Source: Auriscalpium vulgare
Taxonomy: Eukaryota > Basidiomycota > Agaricomycetes > Russulales > Auriscalpiaceae
Direction of reading: 5' to 3'
NCBI GenBank assembly: GCA_019915015.1
Contig: JAHBBC010000003.1
Span: forward strand, 1 to 64,000
Length of the DNA stretch: 64,000 nt
In this document: positions 35,556 to 47,436 of the stretch, one piece after another
Layout of the letters: each line of letters starts with the position of its first letter
Position numbering within the stretch: position 1 is the first letter of the stretch
Notes under the pieces: generated by a model
The model's input: only the letters and a program-made list of their open reading frames with translations
The model's database searches: none
What the model was told of the DNA's origin: nothing
Position numbers and translations under genes: made by a program

Positions 35556-36005
35556 ATGTTTGGTACCACCCACCGTCGCACCGCCCCCACGACGACCACT
35601 GGTCGCACCCACCGTCGTTTCGGCTTCGGCAAGGATCGCGATCGTGTTGCAGGCGGCTACAGTGCGTATCTCCCACTCCCACCCGCAGGGCCTCGACTGA
35701 CTCCCTATCTATGCATGCAGAGGCCGCTCTGTCAAACCCCAACACCACCCACGAGGGGCGCCGGCGCGCCAAGTGGGAGCTGCGCAGCATGGTGAGTGCC
35801 ACTCGCACACGGCGTGTGTGGAGTGCTCATATCGCGTGATGTTCTACAGGGCCGCGGCAACGAGACGCACGTCCCCCTCATGACCAAGATCAAGCGGACG
35901 CTCGGCATCCGCAGCACGCCTCGCAGCCAGCGGGCGACCGCTCGCGAGACGCGCCGATACGGCACCACCACCCGCACCACCCGCCGCCACAACCGGGCTT
36001 TGTAA
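35556..36005 (+). CDS. CON-6-like small basic protein
   Basis: Three exons code for about 110 residues. Exon 1 reads MFGTTHRRTAPTTTTGRTHR RFGFGKDRDRVAGGY. It splices (A|AG for Lys) to KAALSNPNTTHEGRRRAKWE LRSM, and the last exon starts GRGNETHVPLMTKIKRTLGI. The segment RVAGGYKAALSNPNTTHEGR RRAKWEL matches the single repeat of the Neurospora conidiation protein CON-6 family. Here there is one copy, followed by an Arg/Thr-rich tail. The TATA box and C/A-rich leader suggest strong or stage-dependent expression. Family assignment is from the one motif. Confidence 0.75.
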
Positions 36006-36419
36006 ATACTTCCCGGATACCCTTGCCAAACGCATACCCCATACCCTACCCGCACCTCTATATCCTACTCCACCCTGCGCCCAGATTCTGCGTCAGCAGT
36101 AATATCGTATAGTATGATATGTCTTGCTGTCGCCACCGACGCACTTCTCATGCCTCGCTGTCCATGCTTTATATACGATGAGCGATACTGTGTCAATGAT
36201 TTCTCATGCATCAGTCTAATGAGCCAAGATTGGCATCCTCCGTGCCAAGCATGCAAATCGTGATATTCATAAAATATGTGTGCTTTGGATACAAGTACAA
36301 ACACGCCAGACAACGTTGCCCAACCTCCGAGGAACACCTGCGGTAACGTACAGAGCATGAACAACTGAGACGGGTATACTGTGAGATTAAAACTTCGGCG
36401 ACGAAAGGATGGGGATATT
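36006..36419. other. intergenic between convergent genes
   Basis: These are the 3' flanks of the CON-6-like gene and the DUF6741-like gene. The sequence is AT-richer than neighbouring coding DNA. No gene was seen. Confidence 0.45.
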
Positions 36420-37518
36420 TTAATGAGCAGTGAGGATTGGCATCCAGACACCGAACGACGTTTCCTCGAGTCGGTGAATGATGACGCGATCCCAAGGAAT
36501 GTTGATAGCATTTGCCTGTGGTCTACGATTAGGTTGCGAAGTAAACAAGGTCGTGGACAACATACCGTGAGGAAATGGACGACGGCTCTGGACACCCGGC
36601 GGGCCAGACTCCCAAGGTTGATACTGCGCCCGTCGTCGTACCCGCTGATAGGGATCTCGTAGGTCAGCGAGAGCTGTAGCCGGACCACTGGAAGGAAACA
36701 TGAGGACGATTCTACACAAAGCCTTGAAAGAACGCACTCGAACGCGAAGCGTGATCCGGCCGGATCTGTCTGCCTTGAGGTCCTGGAACGTGTACGCGCT
36801 GCTGTTCGACAGGCGGACATTCGACATGGCCTCCCCGAGGCTGACGCCCCCTTGGTACGACCCTTTGACACGGAACTTGATGTGCATACCGTCGTACCCG
36901 CGGAACGAGTCGACCGGCCCGGGGCCAAACGCAGCAGACGTGGACGAACGCCGCGAGCGCCTGTTGTACTGCGAGGGATACTGCGCGAGCGGGGGCGCAG
37001 TGATGAGCGCGCCGGGGCCGTACCCGCCCGAGCTGAGCGTGCGGGAGCGCGGCTGGTCCATACCGCCTGGCGGGAAGTAGTTGTCGCTCAACGGGGAGTC
37101 GTGGAAAGAGTCGTGTATGGGGTGCGGCCTGCAGGAGGACCGAAGGGGTCCACGTTCGGCATGGATCCAAAGGCATCGGGGGGAGAGGGGCGCTGGTCAC
37201 GCGAGTAGGCTTGCTGCATAGGGCCCGCGGAGGGGAAGGGTTGAGAGAAGCCTCCGCCGTTCATCGGCGGGAAGTTCTGAGAGTGCGGCAGGTTAGGCCG
37301 TGGCGCTGCGGACACGGGGGAGCGACCGCTCACCTCCTGGAAGCCAGCTCCGTTGGAGAACTCGTCGAATTGATTGTTGTCGAATTGGTCGTTGTACTGG
37401 GAGTTGTTGCGGAACTGGTCGTTATAGGGCGGGAAGTTGTGGATGGTGGACCGCCGAACGACGAGTGGCGTTTCGAGAGGATCGGCCGGCTGAACTGTGG
37501 TTGATCGTAGTATGCCAT
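36420..37518 (-). CDS. DUF6741-like Agaricomycete protein, frame interrupted
   Basis: Likely start MAYYDQPQFSRPILSKRHSSF at 37518. A low-complexity Asn/Ser/Pro N-terminus continues in the next frame (IHNFPPYNDQFRNNSQYNDQ). Then come HDSFHDSPLSDNYFPPGGMD and the conserved core HIKFRVKGSYQGGVSLGEAM SNVRLSNSSAYTFQDLKADR SGRITLRVR. After an intron it reads LTYEIPISGYDDGRSINLGS LARRVSRAVVHFLT. A final exon gives ANAINIPWDRVIIHRLEETS FGVWMPILTAH. The core resembles a basidiomycete-restricted domain I remember as DUF6741; function unknown. Frame breaks lie near 37,450, 37,125 and 36,673 (between WSGYSS and LTYEIP). Three breaks in one gene could mean a pseudogene, but assembly indels are favoured. 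Confidence 0.7.
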
Positions 37519-40144
37519 GTGAATTCGCGCGGGTATGAGGGTGTTGGACGGGAGAACAGGGCACGGTGGGCTACAGGGAGGTGGGGTATGATCGGCGGGA
37601 GGGTTTGGAGACAGGCCGCCTATTTTATAGGGAGAGAGCGTGGCACTGGCGACAATGGGAATGAAGGGTATATGTTACCGGGAAGCAGCCTCGAGGACAG
37701 GGTGTGAAGGCCACGGTTCCGGGGGCAGCCTCGGGTACGTCAACGCGGAATCAATGAAGCCGCAGTCATCGTGTGAAGCTTCTAATCTTGATGCTGTAGA
37801 AGAGGGTTCACGATGCACAGAAGAAGCGGGCGCGCAGGATCGCGCGGCAGCTGAGAGCGTCTGCAGTTGGAGAAGAAGCTACCTTTTCGAGGGCACAAGA
37901 GGGCACAAGAGAGGGCAGGTTTTATATTGCTTTAGGGACGTCTGTGTGTGTGGGGAGATAGGAGAGTACGAAGACTGAACGCGTGGGGTCCCGCACTGCA
38001 ACGGGCAGCGCGCAGCCTGAGTGACGAAGGTTTGTTGGCTGGAGATGTTGCCAGAGCGGGACGCCTCGTGTAAAGCGGACATGATGCCACGAGCTGATGC
38101 GGCCAGGGTACGGGGAGGCAGTGGACAAAGCGAGAGGTAGGCAAGTGATGCGCGACGGGCTTGCCGGCCAGATGCGCGCTTGTGGCTGGTGGCAGCGACG
38201 CGTGTCGTCACATTGTCACACCCTGTGTCGCGTCCGAGTCGCCTCTCTCCGTCATAGCTATATGTTTCTTCTCTCATTCCGGTGTTACCGGTCCTCGCTC
38301 GCTTCTGTCCCTGGCCTGCTGTATTTCGGCGCTGAAGCTCGGAGTATCCTCTACAGCTTTCGACCGTAATTCCTCGGTCATCATTCACGTCCAAGTGGGC
38401 CGAGGGAGCTGAGAGCTGTATTCCTGCTTCAATGGTGCTGACTTCTTTCCGACACCTGTGCGGCATGCTGCTGCCGTCGTGCGGTATGTCACACACCACC
38501 ACCTCTGCTTGCTGCCGGCGGGACTGTCGGCAGTAATTGCGGTGCGGTTGCTCCTTCTCAACGTAACTTACCAGTCATGAGGGCGACTAATTAGTGCTCT
38601 CGGACACCCAAGGATCACAAACTACGGCGCCCCCCGGTGGTTTTGCACTACAGACCAGGCATCTACCAGTAGCAGCGACGCGAAGACGCCTTTCAAGCGC
38701 TTTGGATTGCAAATTGACGAAGTCGTCCTCAGCGAATGAGACGCATCTGCGGCGTCCGGAGACCTCCCTTCGGTTCGCTCTGTCCAGCTCCGTCTTCATT
38801 GTGTACACAGACTGCTCGTCCGCCCCCCTATCGTGTCTTCTGATAACTCTTCTTCGGACTCTGCGTGCGTGGTGTCTGAGGGTCGTCTGTTTCTGGTGCT
38901 TCTCAGCCGGTCCGAGCCGTGTCTCTGGAAAGTCACTTTGCTGCCATATCTCATATTAAACCAGCAGGCACACATCTCTATTTCTCTAACAGCCAAGTCA
39001 AAATGCTGTTGAGTATAACGGATAGGCACAGCCGCACAAGACTGGCCGAAAATAGCGAAACTTACACTCGACAGTTGTGAGCACACTGTGTATCCCTTTG
39101 CATTATTTCTGCTTTCATTTGCTTTACTATCCTCCTTGCTCGCCGCCGAAGATGCAGCCTGACACGCTGTAGCATTCGCAGTGGGGTACGTACAAGCCTC
39201 TGATCAAAACCCATCTCTCTCAGCCTCGTGCTGCGAATGGCTGCCAAATCTGGCACTCAGGACGAGTATCGCTGGGGGAAAGGTACGCATGTGTCGACAT
39301 GTCAACGATGATCTATGACGCCGGAGCCTCAAATCGTTCAACGTGCGTCCTGGCCCTGCGTACGAGAACCGCTGGTTCCCGGAGCTTCTATCGCGCGTCA
39401 CGGCAACAGAAGCACACTTCAGGTGCGAGTTGCGGACTGTTGACGCGCATGTTGACGTTTCAAGTCTCGCAACGGACCCGTTTTTTCGCAAGAAACGAGA
39501 GGGGTCTGGAGGCTGTTGACGCCTGCCGGAGCCTGATGTCGACGGCCTGTCACGCGCGGTTGGTCTGCCAATGCGATACGTCGATAGCTCTCGAAGACCG
39601 ACAGCTTCCACGGGCCGCCATGAGTCAGTGGCGTCCTTCTCCAGGTATCGTGTTATCACTGTCTGGGAGTCTGTGCTCACTTGCAATTGCTCTCCAGCGA
39701 CGGCGCTCAGCTGCTTCGACCACAGGCGTCTACTGGTGGGAGCGACTTGTTCCTAGCATGGCATTCTACTGTATATTATAACAGAGGGATCTGTTTGTGG
39801 TAGGATCACGCCGCTCAATATACTACAAATGATCTACTAATCTGTAGTTGTCTCATCATCAGCGTGAGGCATATCTCTGGCTCCCAGTGAGCATCATAGG
39901 TGCAAAAACACGACGTCGTACAACATCAAGAGTACTTGATGTGAAACTGAACATTTGTTCTCTAATTACTGTAAATATCGAAAATAAATGACATTCCCCG
40001 GGATGACTCTACACGTGATACCTACTCTTCAACTCGTTCCCGAATCCCCATCAAGCGCATACATTGCAAAGCCCTCTTCTCCACATACCTCTTGGATTTG
40101 AAGGACAGATATTTCGAGCTTGACCCAGCTCTGGTTTCCTTGGT
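37519..40144. other. 2.6-kb stretch without a recognised gene
   Basis: This stretch holds the DUF6741-like promoter, then no convincing exon on either strand. A short 10-bp duplication (gagggcacaa twice) lies near 37,888. Open frames such as plus 38594-38959 and minus 39204-39686 overlap each other on opposite strands and lack domains. This is the largest gene-poor stretch in the window. Confidence 0.4.
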
Positions 40145-41987
40145 ATGTCCACGGGTCTGCACCCTGGGGACGAAATGTCTTGGAACAATGCCCCAAACGA
40201 AGAGGAGGACCTGGAGAACGGCGAGGACATAGACGAGGACGAGGACGAGGACGACACGGATGCAGAGGCAGAGGCAGAGGAGATTGCTCGGCGACTGGGT
40301 GATCAGCTGTGGGCAGAAATCAGCAGAGCGCAGGCAGAGGCTGCTGCGACGACCAACCCGGCGATTCTGCAGACACGTCTGTTCCACCCCCATCGTTCTC
40401 CGCCGCCACTTTCCCTGATCGTCAATCCTCGGTTCAGCCGCCTTCGAAGCGAGTACAGATTGCGCTAGAAACCACGAAGTCCATTCTCGCCCTGGCATCT
40501 AAGGATCCTACCGCCGTTTCCGCCCTACGAGGAGCAGTGGTTCCCGAGGCGGGCGGTGCGAACGTGTTCGACCTGTTGACCCGCATGGTGTCCTCTAGCT
40601 CCATCTCTAGGTCCCTCGCGAAGGTGCTCAGCCGCCTCCTAGTTTCCTAGCCCGCTCGGACGTCCTCTTTTCTTCCCTTCGACACTCCAGCGCTTCATCT
40701 ATCCAGTTGGAACAGGGCAAGCGGAAACGAGGCGAATACGAGGATGAGGGAGACCAGAGGCTCCCAAAGCGACCTGCAATCACGGAAAGTCCTTATACTC
40801 TCCGGTCGCAGATAGAGGAGGCTTGCCGTGCCATAACCAGCGCGCTGACGTCCCGAGGCTCCCGCGAAGAGGTCCTCGATCCGGCTCTCGTCTCTTCCAT
40901 TCAACTACCTCTCCACCAAGTCTTCCTTTTTGCGGTGACCTCCTCTACCCAGGTCATGAATGCCAAGGACGCGCTCCAAGAGATAGGCGGCCTCATTCAA
41001 GTCCTTGGCGTGCTCAGCGGTATCCAGATTGGTGGACCCCCGTCCGTCCCTCCTCCGCCATTCGGTATGCCTGCGCGTGCTGCGGGTCCTTGGCCCCCAC
41101 CTCCACCCGAGCTTAGCGATATTGGCACCGCTGTTTACCCATGTCTAGTCCCGTCTTGCAACAAGATGTTCGCGCGCTTATATAGCCTTCGCGGGCACCA
41201 ACGCATGCACACCACCCACCGTCCATTCCACTGCGATTTCTGCCCAGCATCCTTCGCTCGTAATCACGACCTGAAGCGACACATGAAGTTGCATGATCGG
41301 AAGGCATGGAAGTGTGCTGGCTGTGATAAGGTGTTCTCTCGACGCGACGCGATCAAGCGGCACAAGAACAGCATGGGGCGGGGGCCGGACTGCGCCGACG
41401 CCGACGTTGTGGAGGTTGAGGTTGAGAAGGGGGAAGGTGAGGATGACTTGCGGCAACCAAAGCTCTGGAGTGGGTTCGCCAACCAGCCTGTGGTCCCGGG
41501 ACCTTTGCCTACCGATGGAACTATAGAGGAGGGCGAAATTGACCGCGGTGTGATACATGCGGCACAGGCAGTTGTATTGGGTTTACAGCCGTTGCTGCGC
41601 GAATATGTTTCGCCTTCCCTCGGACAGCCTGCCGACCCCATCCACCCGCAGCCGCTTACTGTCCCGACAGACGGCCAGGCGACGCTAGCGAGTGTCATCG
41701 CACGAGCACAGACGCAGATGGCGTCGGAGAAGGCGTCGAACCCTGCTCGGCCGTCCGAGCAACCCGAATTCCCGCCCCCCGTGATTGCCCAAGCGGAGCC
41801 ATCAAGCGGACCGTCGACGTTGTCGTTATACGGCCTGTCTACCGAGCAGACGCTCCTGCTTGAACAAGCCATCGCAAATGCCGCCACCGCTGCGTTGCTT
41901 CAGGCTGAGGCTGAGGCCGCTTTGGAGGAAGAAGGTCTCGATGAGGAAGAAGAGGAGGAAGCAGAGGGAATCGCCCACGGGGAGTAG
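40145..41987 (+). CDS. C2H2 zinc-finger protein, three fingers
   Basis: The N-terminus MSTGLHPGDEMSWNNAPNEE runs into an acidic segment. Then SKRVQIALETTKSILALASK, VFDLLTRMVSSSSISRSLAK and TLRSQIEEACRAITSALTSR suggest helical structure. The fingers read CLVPSCNKMFARLYSLRGHQ RMH, CDFCPASFARNHDLKRHMKLH and CAGCDKVFSRRDAIKRHKNS; the last ends in a later Cys (GRGPDC), i.e. C2HC. The C-terminus is Pro/Ala-rich with an acidic stretch (EEEGLDEEEEEEAEG). This is a typical sequence-specific DNA-binding regulator in the nucleus; its targets are unknown. An intron or a frame break is needed near 40,300-40,380 to join the two N-terminal frames. Confidence 0.82.
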
Positions 41988-42683
41988 ACGGATGGCTGCT
42001 GTTGCCTTCGAAGCCTGGGACACTTACTTGGAGCAAGAGCCAACTCAGAGGGCCATAATTGTGAGTTATTTGCGATGATCATACTGCACATACGTACTGA
42101 CGATCGTTAAAGACCATTCCAGTCGCGCAGGACAATAGCTTGTTGGTGCTCAGATGTCTCAGCGGCGTGCTCATAGCAGGACGACTATCTTCTGTGCCCA
42201 GGTCAACCACGGAGACTCAGCGGCGTGCTCATGGAGGGGAGCATGTTGGACGTATCAGACGTTGGCGCCGCCGAAGTAGTGCACCCGCGCTCACGGCCTC
42301 ATGGACCATGGCAATTATTGGGCCGTTACTTTTCAAGCCTCATGGCGGTTGTGACTCGGCGTTTCGATGTGCCATACACTTTACGGTAGCTGCTTTGAGT
42401 ATTGGCCTTCATACTCAACGTAACTTGATTGTTTTGTGCCGGCGCCAATTCTCCCGTAATTTGATGCGCCAAAATCTGCGGTGCAGTCAGGGCCAGTCTC
42501 AGTTGATCAGGGTAGCAACAGCATGAATCGAGTTCCTGACGTACTTGCCACGTCAAATTGCAATTGCCTGCGCGGCTCCTAGTTTAGCATAGCCTCTACC
42601 CCTCTACCATCCCGATACCCCTCTCTACCCGGTGTCCCCATGCACAAATTGCTGGAACAGAACCAGCCAGGCGTTGCAGACAG
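41988..42683. other. intergenic with short repeats
   Basis: No gene was recognised. The stretch contains the second copy of a dispersed 27-bp repeat (42188-42214) lying between two 17-bp direct repeats. A pyrimidine-rich run (cccctctaccatcccgatac) precedes the hydrolase start. Confidence 0.5.
42158..42232 (+). repeat. 17-bp direct repeats flanking a dispersed 27-bp repeat
   Basis: The sequence ctcagcggcgtgctcat occurs at 42158-42174 and again at 42216-42232. Between them lies the 27-bp block at 42188-42214 shared with 28001-28027. The arrangement looks like a small insertion bounded by a duplication. Confidence 0.75.
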
Positions 42684-44613
42684 ATGCCCTACGTAGACCT
42701 ACCGCACACCGGCCAGAATGACTACGCCTCGTTCTGGTACATCACGAACTCCCCGACGGGCTTCGTGAGCAGCTTCGACCCGCGAAGCCGACGATCCTTT
42801 TCATCCATCCCTCGTTTATGGACACATCGTGGCTGAATCGTCAATTCGAGGATCCACGCTTGGACGGCGACTACAACCTCATCGCGTTCGACTCGCGACA
42901 TTGCGGCAAGTCGCTTGCCCGCCTTCATTTGAACGAGGATTCGTGGACAAGTGCCGCAGAGTTGGCAATGGCATTTAAGGTGCGCACATTGTATTTCATG
43001 CTCTGTGTCTTCTCGCTGAGGGGCATTCCAGGTATTATCTCTCTGCGGCCCACGTTTGGGCCAGCGACGCGCCCGCCACGCACACAGCACTCCGCTTCGC
43101 TGCGTTGTATGTCACAGTTGTTCAGGCTGTATCGACATCGCTAATACTCCGTATAGATTCCCAGAAATGTGCCTCAGTGTGACATTGCTCACCGTACCGC
43201 CCATGGAACCCAAGTAAGCAGCCAGTTATCTGCTCAGCAGCGCACCAAACCTCACCGCATCTCAGAAATGTCACAACATACCACGTGTTCCAAGAACTTG
43301 CTCATATGTGGTGTTACGCTGAGGAAATCCGGATATTAGAACATGTTTTCGTCAACATAGTAAATGCTTGGTGCGGGCCGGTACGTTTGACGTTCTCCTG
43401 ATGCAGTGATTGAGTTCCCGTTGACGCGTTGACGAGGGTTCAGGATCTTGACGCCGATATGATTGACGAGGTACGTTAGAGGCTGATATCCATCAGAAGC
43501 TCGCCCTTCTCAAGCTACGTCACAGTTAATAGCTCATCTGGAAACGCACTATCCTCCGGGGAAACGAGCGCTCGTTACACACCTTATGTCCATCATCACA
43601 GGCGTGAGTCTCAGATTTTCAGCAAGACCATCTTGGCTCATCACTATCTCCTCTCGTAGAGCAGCGCTGTGTTAACACCGACCGAACTGGCCGCTGTGAC
43701 GCAGCCTATGCTGATCGTCCATGTGAGGGACACAGCTCGCCCCTTTTCAACACAGAGAAACTGACTATATTGGCGGACAGGGCGATGCACATGAAGCCTG
43801 TTCCATTGACGAGGCGCATCGATTTCAAAAATATTTTGTCAACGCACGGGGTGGTGCTAAGGTGTACTTCATCAAAGGTACGCACATAACTCCGACCTTG
43901 TGCTCGCACCACAACTAACCAGACCTCGCAGGAGCCCATGCATGCCTTGGCCTCATACCTAGCACTGCAACCATAGCTAACCGCGTCTTCGCACGATTCC
44001 TCTCCAACTTACCTCACGCCCGATCTGATCCCTCCACCCCCACCGATCCTCTTGAGCTGCAGATGTCGCAACCCCTTCTCATTCTGTCAAAAATCACAGA
44101 TGACAAGTCTGTATTAGGAAAGAATCCTTTGCATGCCATGTCTTTCTCGCGAATACGGCCAGAGGAAGCGAGTCGGAGAGCACGAAAGGTCAAGGAGGCA
44201 GCGGTGGGCCAGAGTGAGGCATTCTCGCCACTCGCATCAAATGGTCGACCCGTGCGCAGGTGTGTGCATCTATCGTTCAACACATCTACTGGCTGATACC
44301 CCCTTCATCCATCCCCAGATACTCAGAGCGAATGCATGATCATTGGTTCAACGAAGTAGACGCAGAGGGAATGTCTTATGCAGGTGAGGCAGGTTCATCT
44401 CAGCCCAAGATTTCATCTCAGCCTATGGTAGACGAATTAGGCGACAGCTTCGAGAAGAAAGCCCGAGAGCAAGACAAGGTGCAACCGGACTCCGAGCGGT
44501 CGAGCGATAATACGAACACGTCCGGTCTGCTCGACACCCAGCAGAATACGCTGAAGAAGACGGTGTCCCGACAGTCAGCTATTTCACCGATTGCCAAGTT
44601 TTTGCGCGTCTAG
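42684..44613 (+). CDS. alpha/beta-fold hydrolase-like protein
   Basis: The start gives MPYVDLPHTGQNDYASFWYI. One base later in frame comes KPTILFIHPSFMDTSWLNRQ FEDPRLDGDYNLIAFDSRHC GKSLARLHLNEDSWTSAAEL. The exons continue YYLSAAHVWASDA...LRFAA, FPEMCLSVTLLTVPPMEPK, MWCYAEEIRILEHVFVNIVN and DELIAHLETHYPPGKRALVT. The cap and end regions are LAAVTQPMLIVHGDAHEACS IDEAHRFQKYFV, GGAKVYFIKGAHACLGLIPS TATIANRVFARFL and SEAFSPLASNGRPVRRYSER. A canonical GxSxG elbow is not visible; the place reads HVWASDA. The frame break near 42,780 sits at a short C run (TTCGACCCGCGAAG). At least eight small introns. Substrate unknown. Confidence 0.78.
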
Positions 44614-45719
44614 AAACCTTTGAACTCCCGGCATCGTCATATTCACAATACCCCAACCGTCCCTTAGTCAGTAGTGTGGAATAAGGATCAGTGTATAAGC
44701 AATTTACAAGTTCATACTCATCGTTTTAGATTAACATCCGGGACACATGCCTTGTATACCATGCGTAATACTTGCACATATACCTATTTTGCACATTTTC
44801 TACTACAAATAGTCGTACCATTGAGGCCACATACGTGCCTGGCAAATTCTCCAGCTTGACCTGTACTATCGTTGCCCCAGAGTTGAACCGGGCCCCAGAG
44901 GTGAACCACTCGAATTGCTCTCGTCCTAGGCCATCACTGCCCTTGAAAATATTTACACGATATTCTGGCTATGTATTCTACACACTGTAATATTTTGAGT
45001 GCTGTATGTCACCGAAAATGTGCTGTGTGGAGGATATCACAGTGAAAGCGAGGTCATATGGCCGAGACCTAAAAGTTTGAGATAGTTTATATTTACATAA
45101 AATTGGCAAGGAGTCCAAAATGAAGATCTAAGAATGTTGGAAATTTCTCCGGAAGGGAATGGGCAAGGCAATGTAGAGTAATAAGAGTTTGAGCTCACTG
45201 ACGTGATTCTGCGTGACAGTGGGCAGCGAGATCGTCGTGTGACATCTGTGACTTCAGCGCTCGGAGAATATGGTTCAACTCTGGGGCCCCCCCTCATTTC
45301 GAGGTCTCCTCAGCGGCAACGTTCCGACTGTATTCGTAGCACACATTTAAATCTGAAAAAATGCGAAATGTGTAGGCAAGATAGATCCCAATCGAACTGT
45401 CGAGTTTTCGTGGGGAAATGTCATGTGCTGAGAGAGCTACGAGGCAATATGTGAAAACTGGTTCAACTCTGGGGCAACGATAGTAAGTGCACGTTGAACT
45501 GGTTCCGTTATCTGTCGACTTTGCCGAGTTGCGCGGTGGGTTTGAGACAATTTTCTTTACACGGAACTACGATGTATCATTGCAACCAGGTGCGAACGGC
45601 GAGAGACCTTTGTGACATCTATCCAGCGGTAAAAGAGAATGGCAGAATTTAGTCTACAGAGCGATTCCATTAGTCAGTCCGTCGTCTGTAAGTGTTATAA
45701 GAAACCAAGTCGAGGCATT
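44614..45719. other. intergenic region occupied mostly by a MITE
   Basis: This is the region between the hydrolase and the UXS gene, which converge on it. It is clearly AT-richer than the genes around it. Apart from the MITE, only 3' flanks were seen. Confidence 0.6.
44866..45483. mobile_element. MITE-like element with 24-bp TIRs and TA target duplication
   Basis: The left end 44866-44889 (ctatcgttgccccagagttg...) and the right end 45460-45483 are exact reverse complements over 24 bp. The outer flanks are TA on both sides (44864-44865 and 45484-45485). The 618-bp body has no open frame of note. A second copy of the terminal motif (ggttcaactctggggc) lies inside at 45272-45287, and a variant (ccccagaggtgaacc) lies next to the left end. 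Non-coding body, perfect TIRs and TA duplication indicate a non-autonomous Tc1/mariner-type element. Confidence 0.85.
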
Positions 45720-47360
45720 CTACAGGCTGCCCTCAGCCATCTTGGCCTTGTAGTAACGAACCATCTCCTCTAGGCCCATACGTACGGTCCAGCGAGGCTG
45801 CCAGTCAAGGGTAGCCTTCGCACGCGTCGTGTCGGGGCGGCGCTTCTGCGGGTCATCCTTCGGAAGACCCTCGTGGATGATTTGCACGCGGCGACCGACT
45901 GCGACGCCGTCCTCCTGTTGCACCTTCTCCACGATGTCGCGCACGAGCTCCGCGAACTCGAGGATCGTGAACTCATCGCCGTTGCCGATGTTCACAGGGC
46001 GGGTCTCACCCGAGTTCATCAGCGCTATGAGGCCGTCGACGAGGTCGTGGATGTACTGGAAAGAGCGCGTCTGCGATCCATCGCCGTATACGGTCAGGTC
46101 CTGCCCGCGCAGAGCTTGGACAATGAAGTTGGACACCACGCGGCCGTCGTAAGGGTTCACTGTCAGTCCATGTCAGACTGAAGGGTGCCGTTCCGCTGAA
46201 CGTGTATACGTACTACGAGGACCTGTTACGGGTCACCAACAGTCAGTTACAAGAATTTCGGGGTGCAAAAGGGATGTTCGCACCGTAAGTGTTGAAGATA
46301 CGGGCGACGCGGACATCGACATTATCCTGATTGGCAAAGCCATATGTGAGCGTCTCCGCCACACGCTTGCCTTCATCGTAGCAAGCGCGGGGACCGATGG
46401 GATTGACGTGTCCCCAGCTAGATGAAAAATGTCAACGTGGGTCGAGCCGTCTGCGATGCATGGAAAACTTACTAGTCCTCAGGCTGCGGGTGGACTTCGG
46501 GATCACCGTAGACCTCTGCACAGATAGGACTGGTTAGCTCAATTTACGTAGCAAATGTGAGCGCAGACGTACCCGAGGTGCTAGTCAGCAAAAAGCGTGC
46601 CTTGGTACGTTTCGCCAAACCAAGCATGTTGAGGGTGCCCTGGAAGGACGTCTTGATCGTCTTGACAGCGTTAAACTGGTAGTGGACAGGAGACGCGGGG
46701 CACGCAAGATGGTAAATCTCTGCTCCTGAATGAGAAAAAAGCGCGTGGCCAGGACACAAAGGATACGTACGATCGCATTCGATCATGAAGGGCTCCACGA
46801 CATCGTGTCGGACCAGTTCAAAGTTGGGATGGCCGACCCAGTGGCTGACGCTGGTCTTGGAGCCGGTGAAGAAGTTGTCAATGACGGTGACCTCGTGGCC
46901 AAGGAGCATGAGACGATCGACGAGATGAGAGCCGACAAAGCCAGCGCCGCCGGTGACGAGAACGCGCTTGCGGCTGGACGGCGGGAGGAGCTTGACCGGG
47001 GGGAAGCGCGAGAGGGTGGTATAGGAGATAGAGCCCGTATCTGGGTGGAAGATGGACTTTGACTGGTAGGCAGCATGGCCCTGAGTGAAGCGTGCGTGGG
47101 CATCGGCCTCCTTGGTGTCGGCCTGGGCGGCGTCGTCGTCTGACCCCGCGGTCATGACATAGTGGGGACGGAGGTAGAGGGCGCGGACGACGTCGATGGG
47201 ACCTCGCAGTCGAAGCCAAAACGCTGGAAGCCGACGGAGGTGATCTCCTGGCCGTTCTTGTCGAGGGAGTGTATCTGGGCAGACATGGGTGAGGGGGAAG
47301 AGGAAGAGGGGGAGGGGAAAGGGAAAGGAGACTTACGGCCTCTACGCTGGAGGCGGTCAT
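45720..47360 (-). CDS. UXS1: UDP-glucuronate decarboxylase (UDP-xylose synthase)
   Basis: Makes UDP-xylose from UDP-glucuronate using bound NAD. The first exon reads MTASSVEA, then [38 protein letters not shown]. After a one-base frame break near 47,163 (a run of G on the plus strand) it continues [20 protein letters not shown]. The Rossmann motif is [20 protein letters not shown], followed by [77 protein letters not shown] and [27 protein letters not shown] (YxxxK). The end is [40 protein letters not shown] and [14 protein letters not shown]. Whole-length match to fungal UXS. It supplies xylosyl donors for capsule-like or wall glycans. Confidence 0.93.
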
Positions 47361-47436
47361 TTTGAAGGGCGTCGGACTGGGCGAGGAAACGGACATGTTG
47401 AAAACAGATGAATTATTATTATTCACGCGTGCGTAG

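Noticed and set aside
39204..39781. Long overlapping open frames on both strands near 39.2-39.8 kb
   Set aside because: Neither strand shows a domain, a convincing start context or splice signals. Opposing frames of similar length are expected by chance at this GC content.
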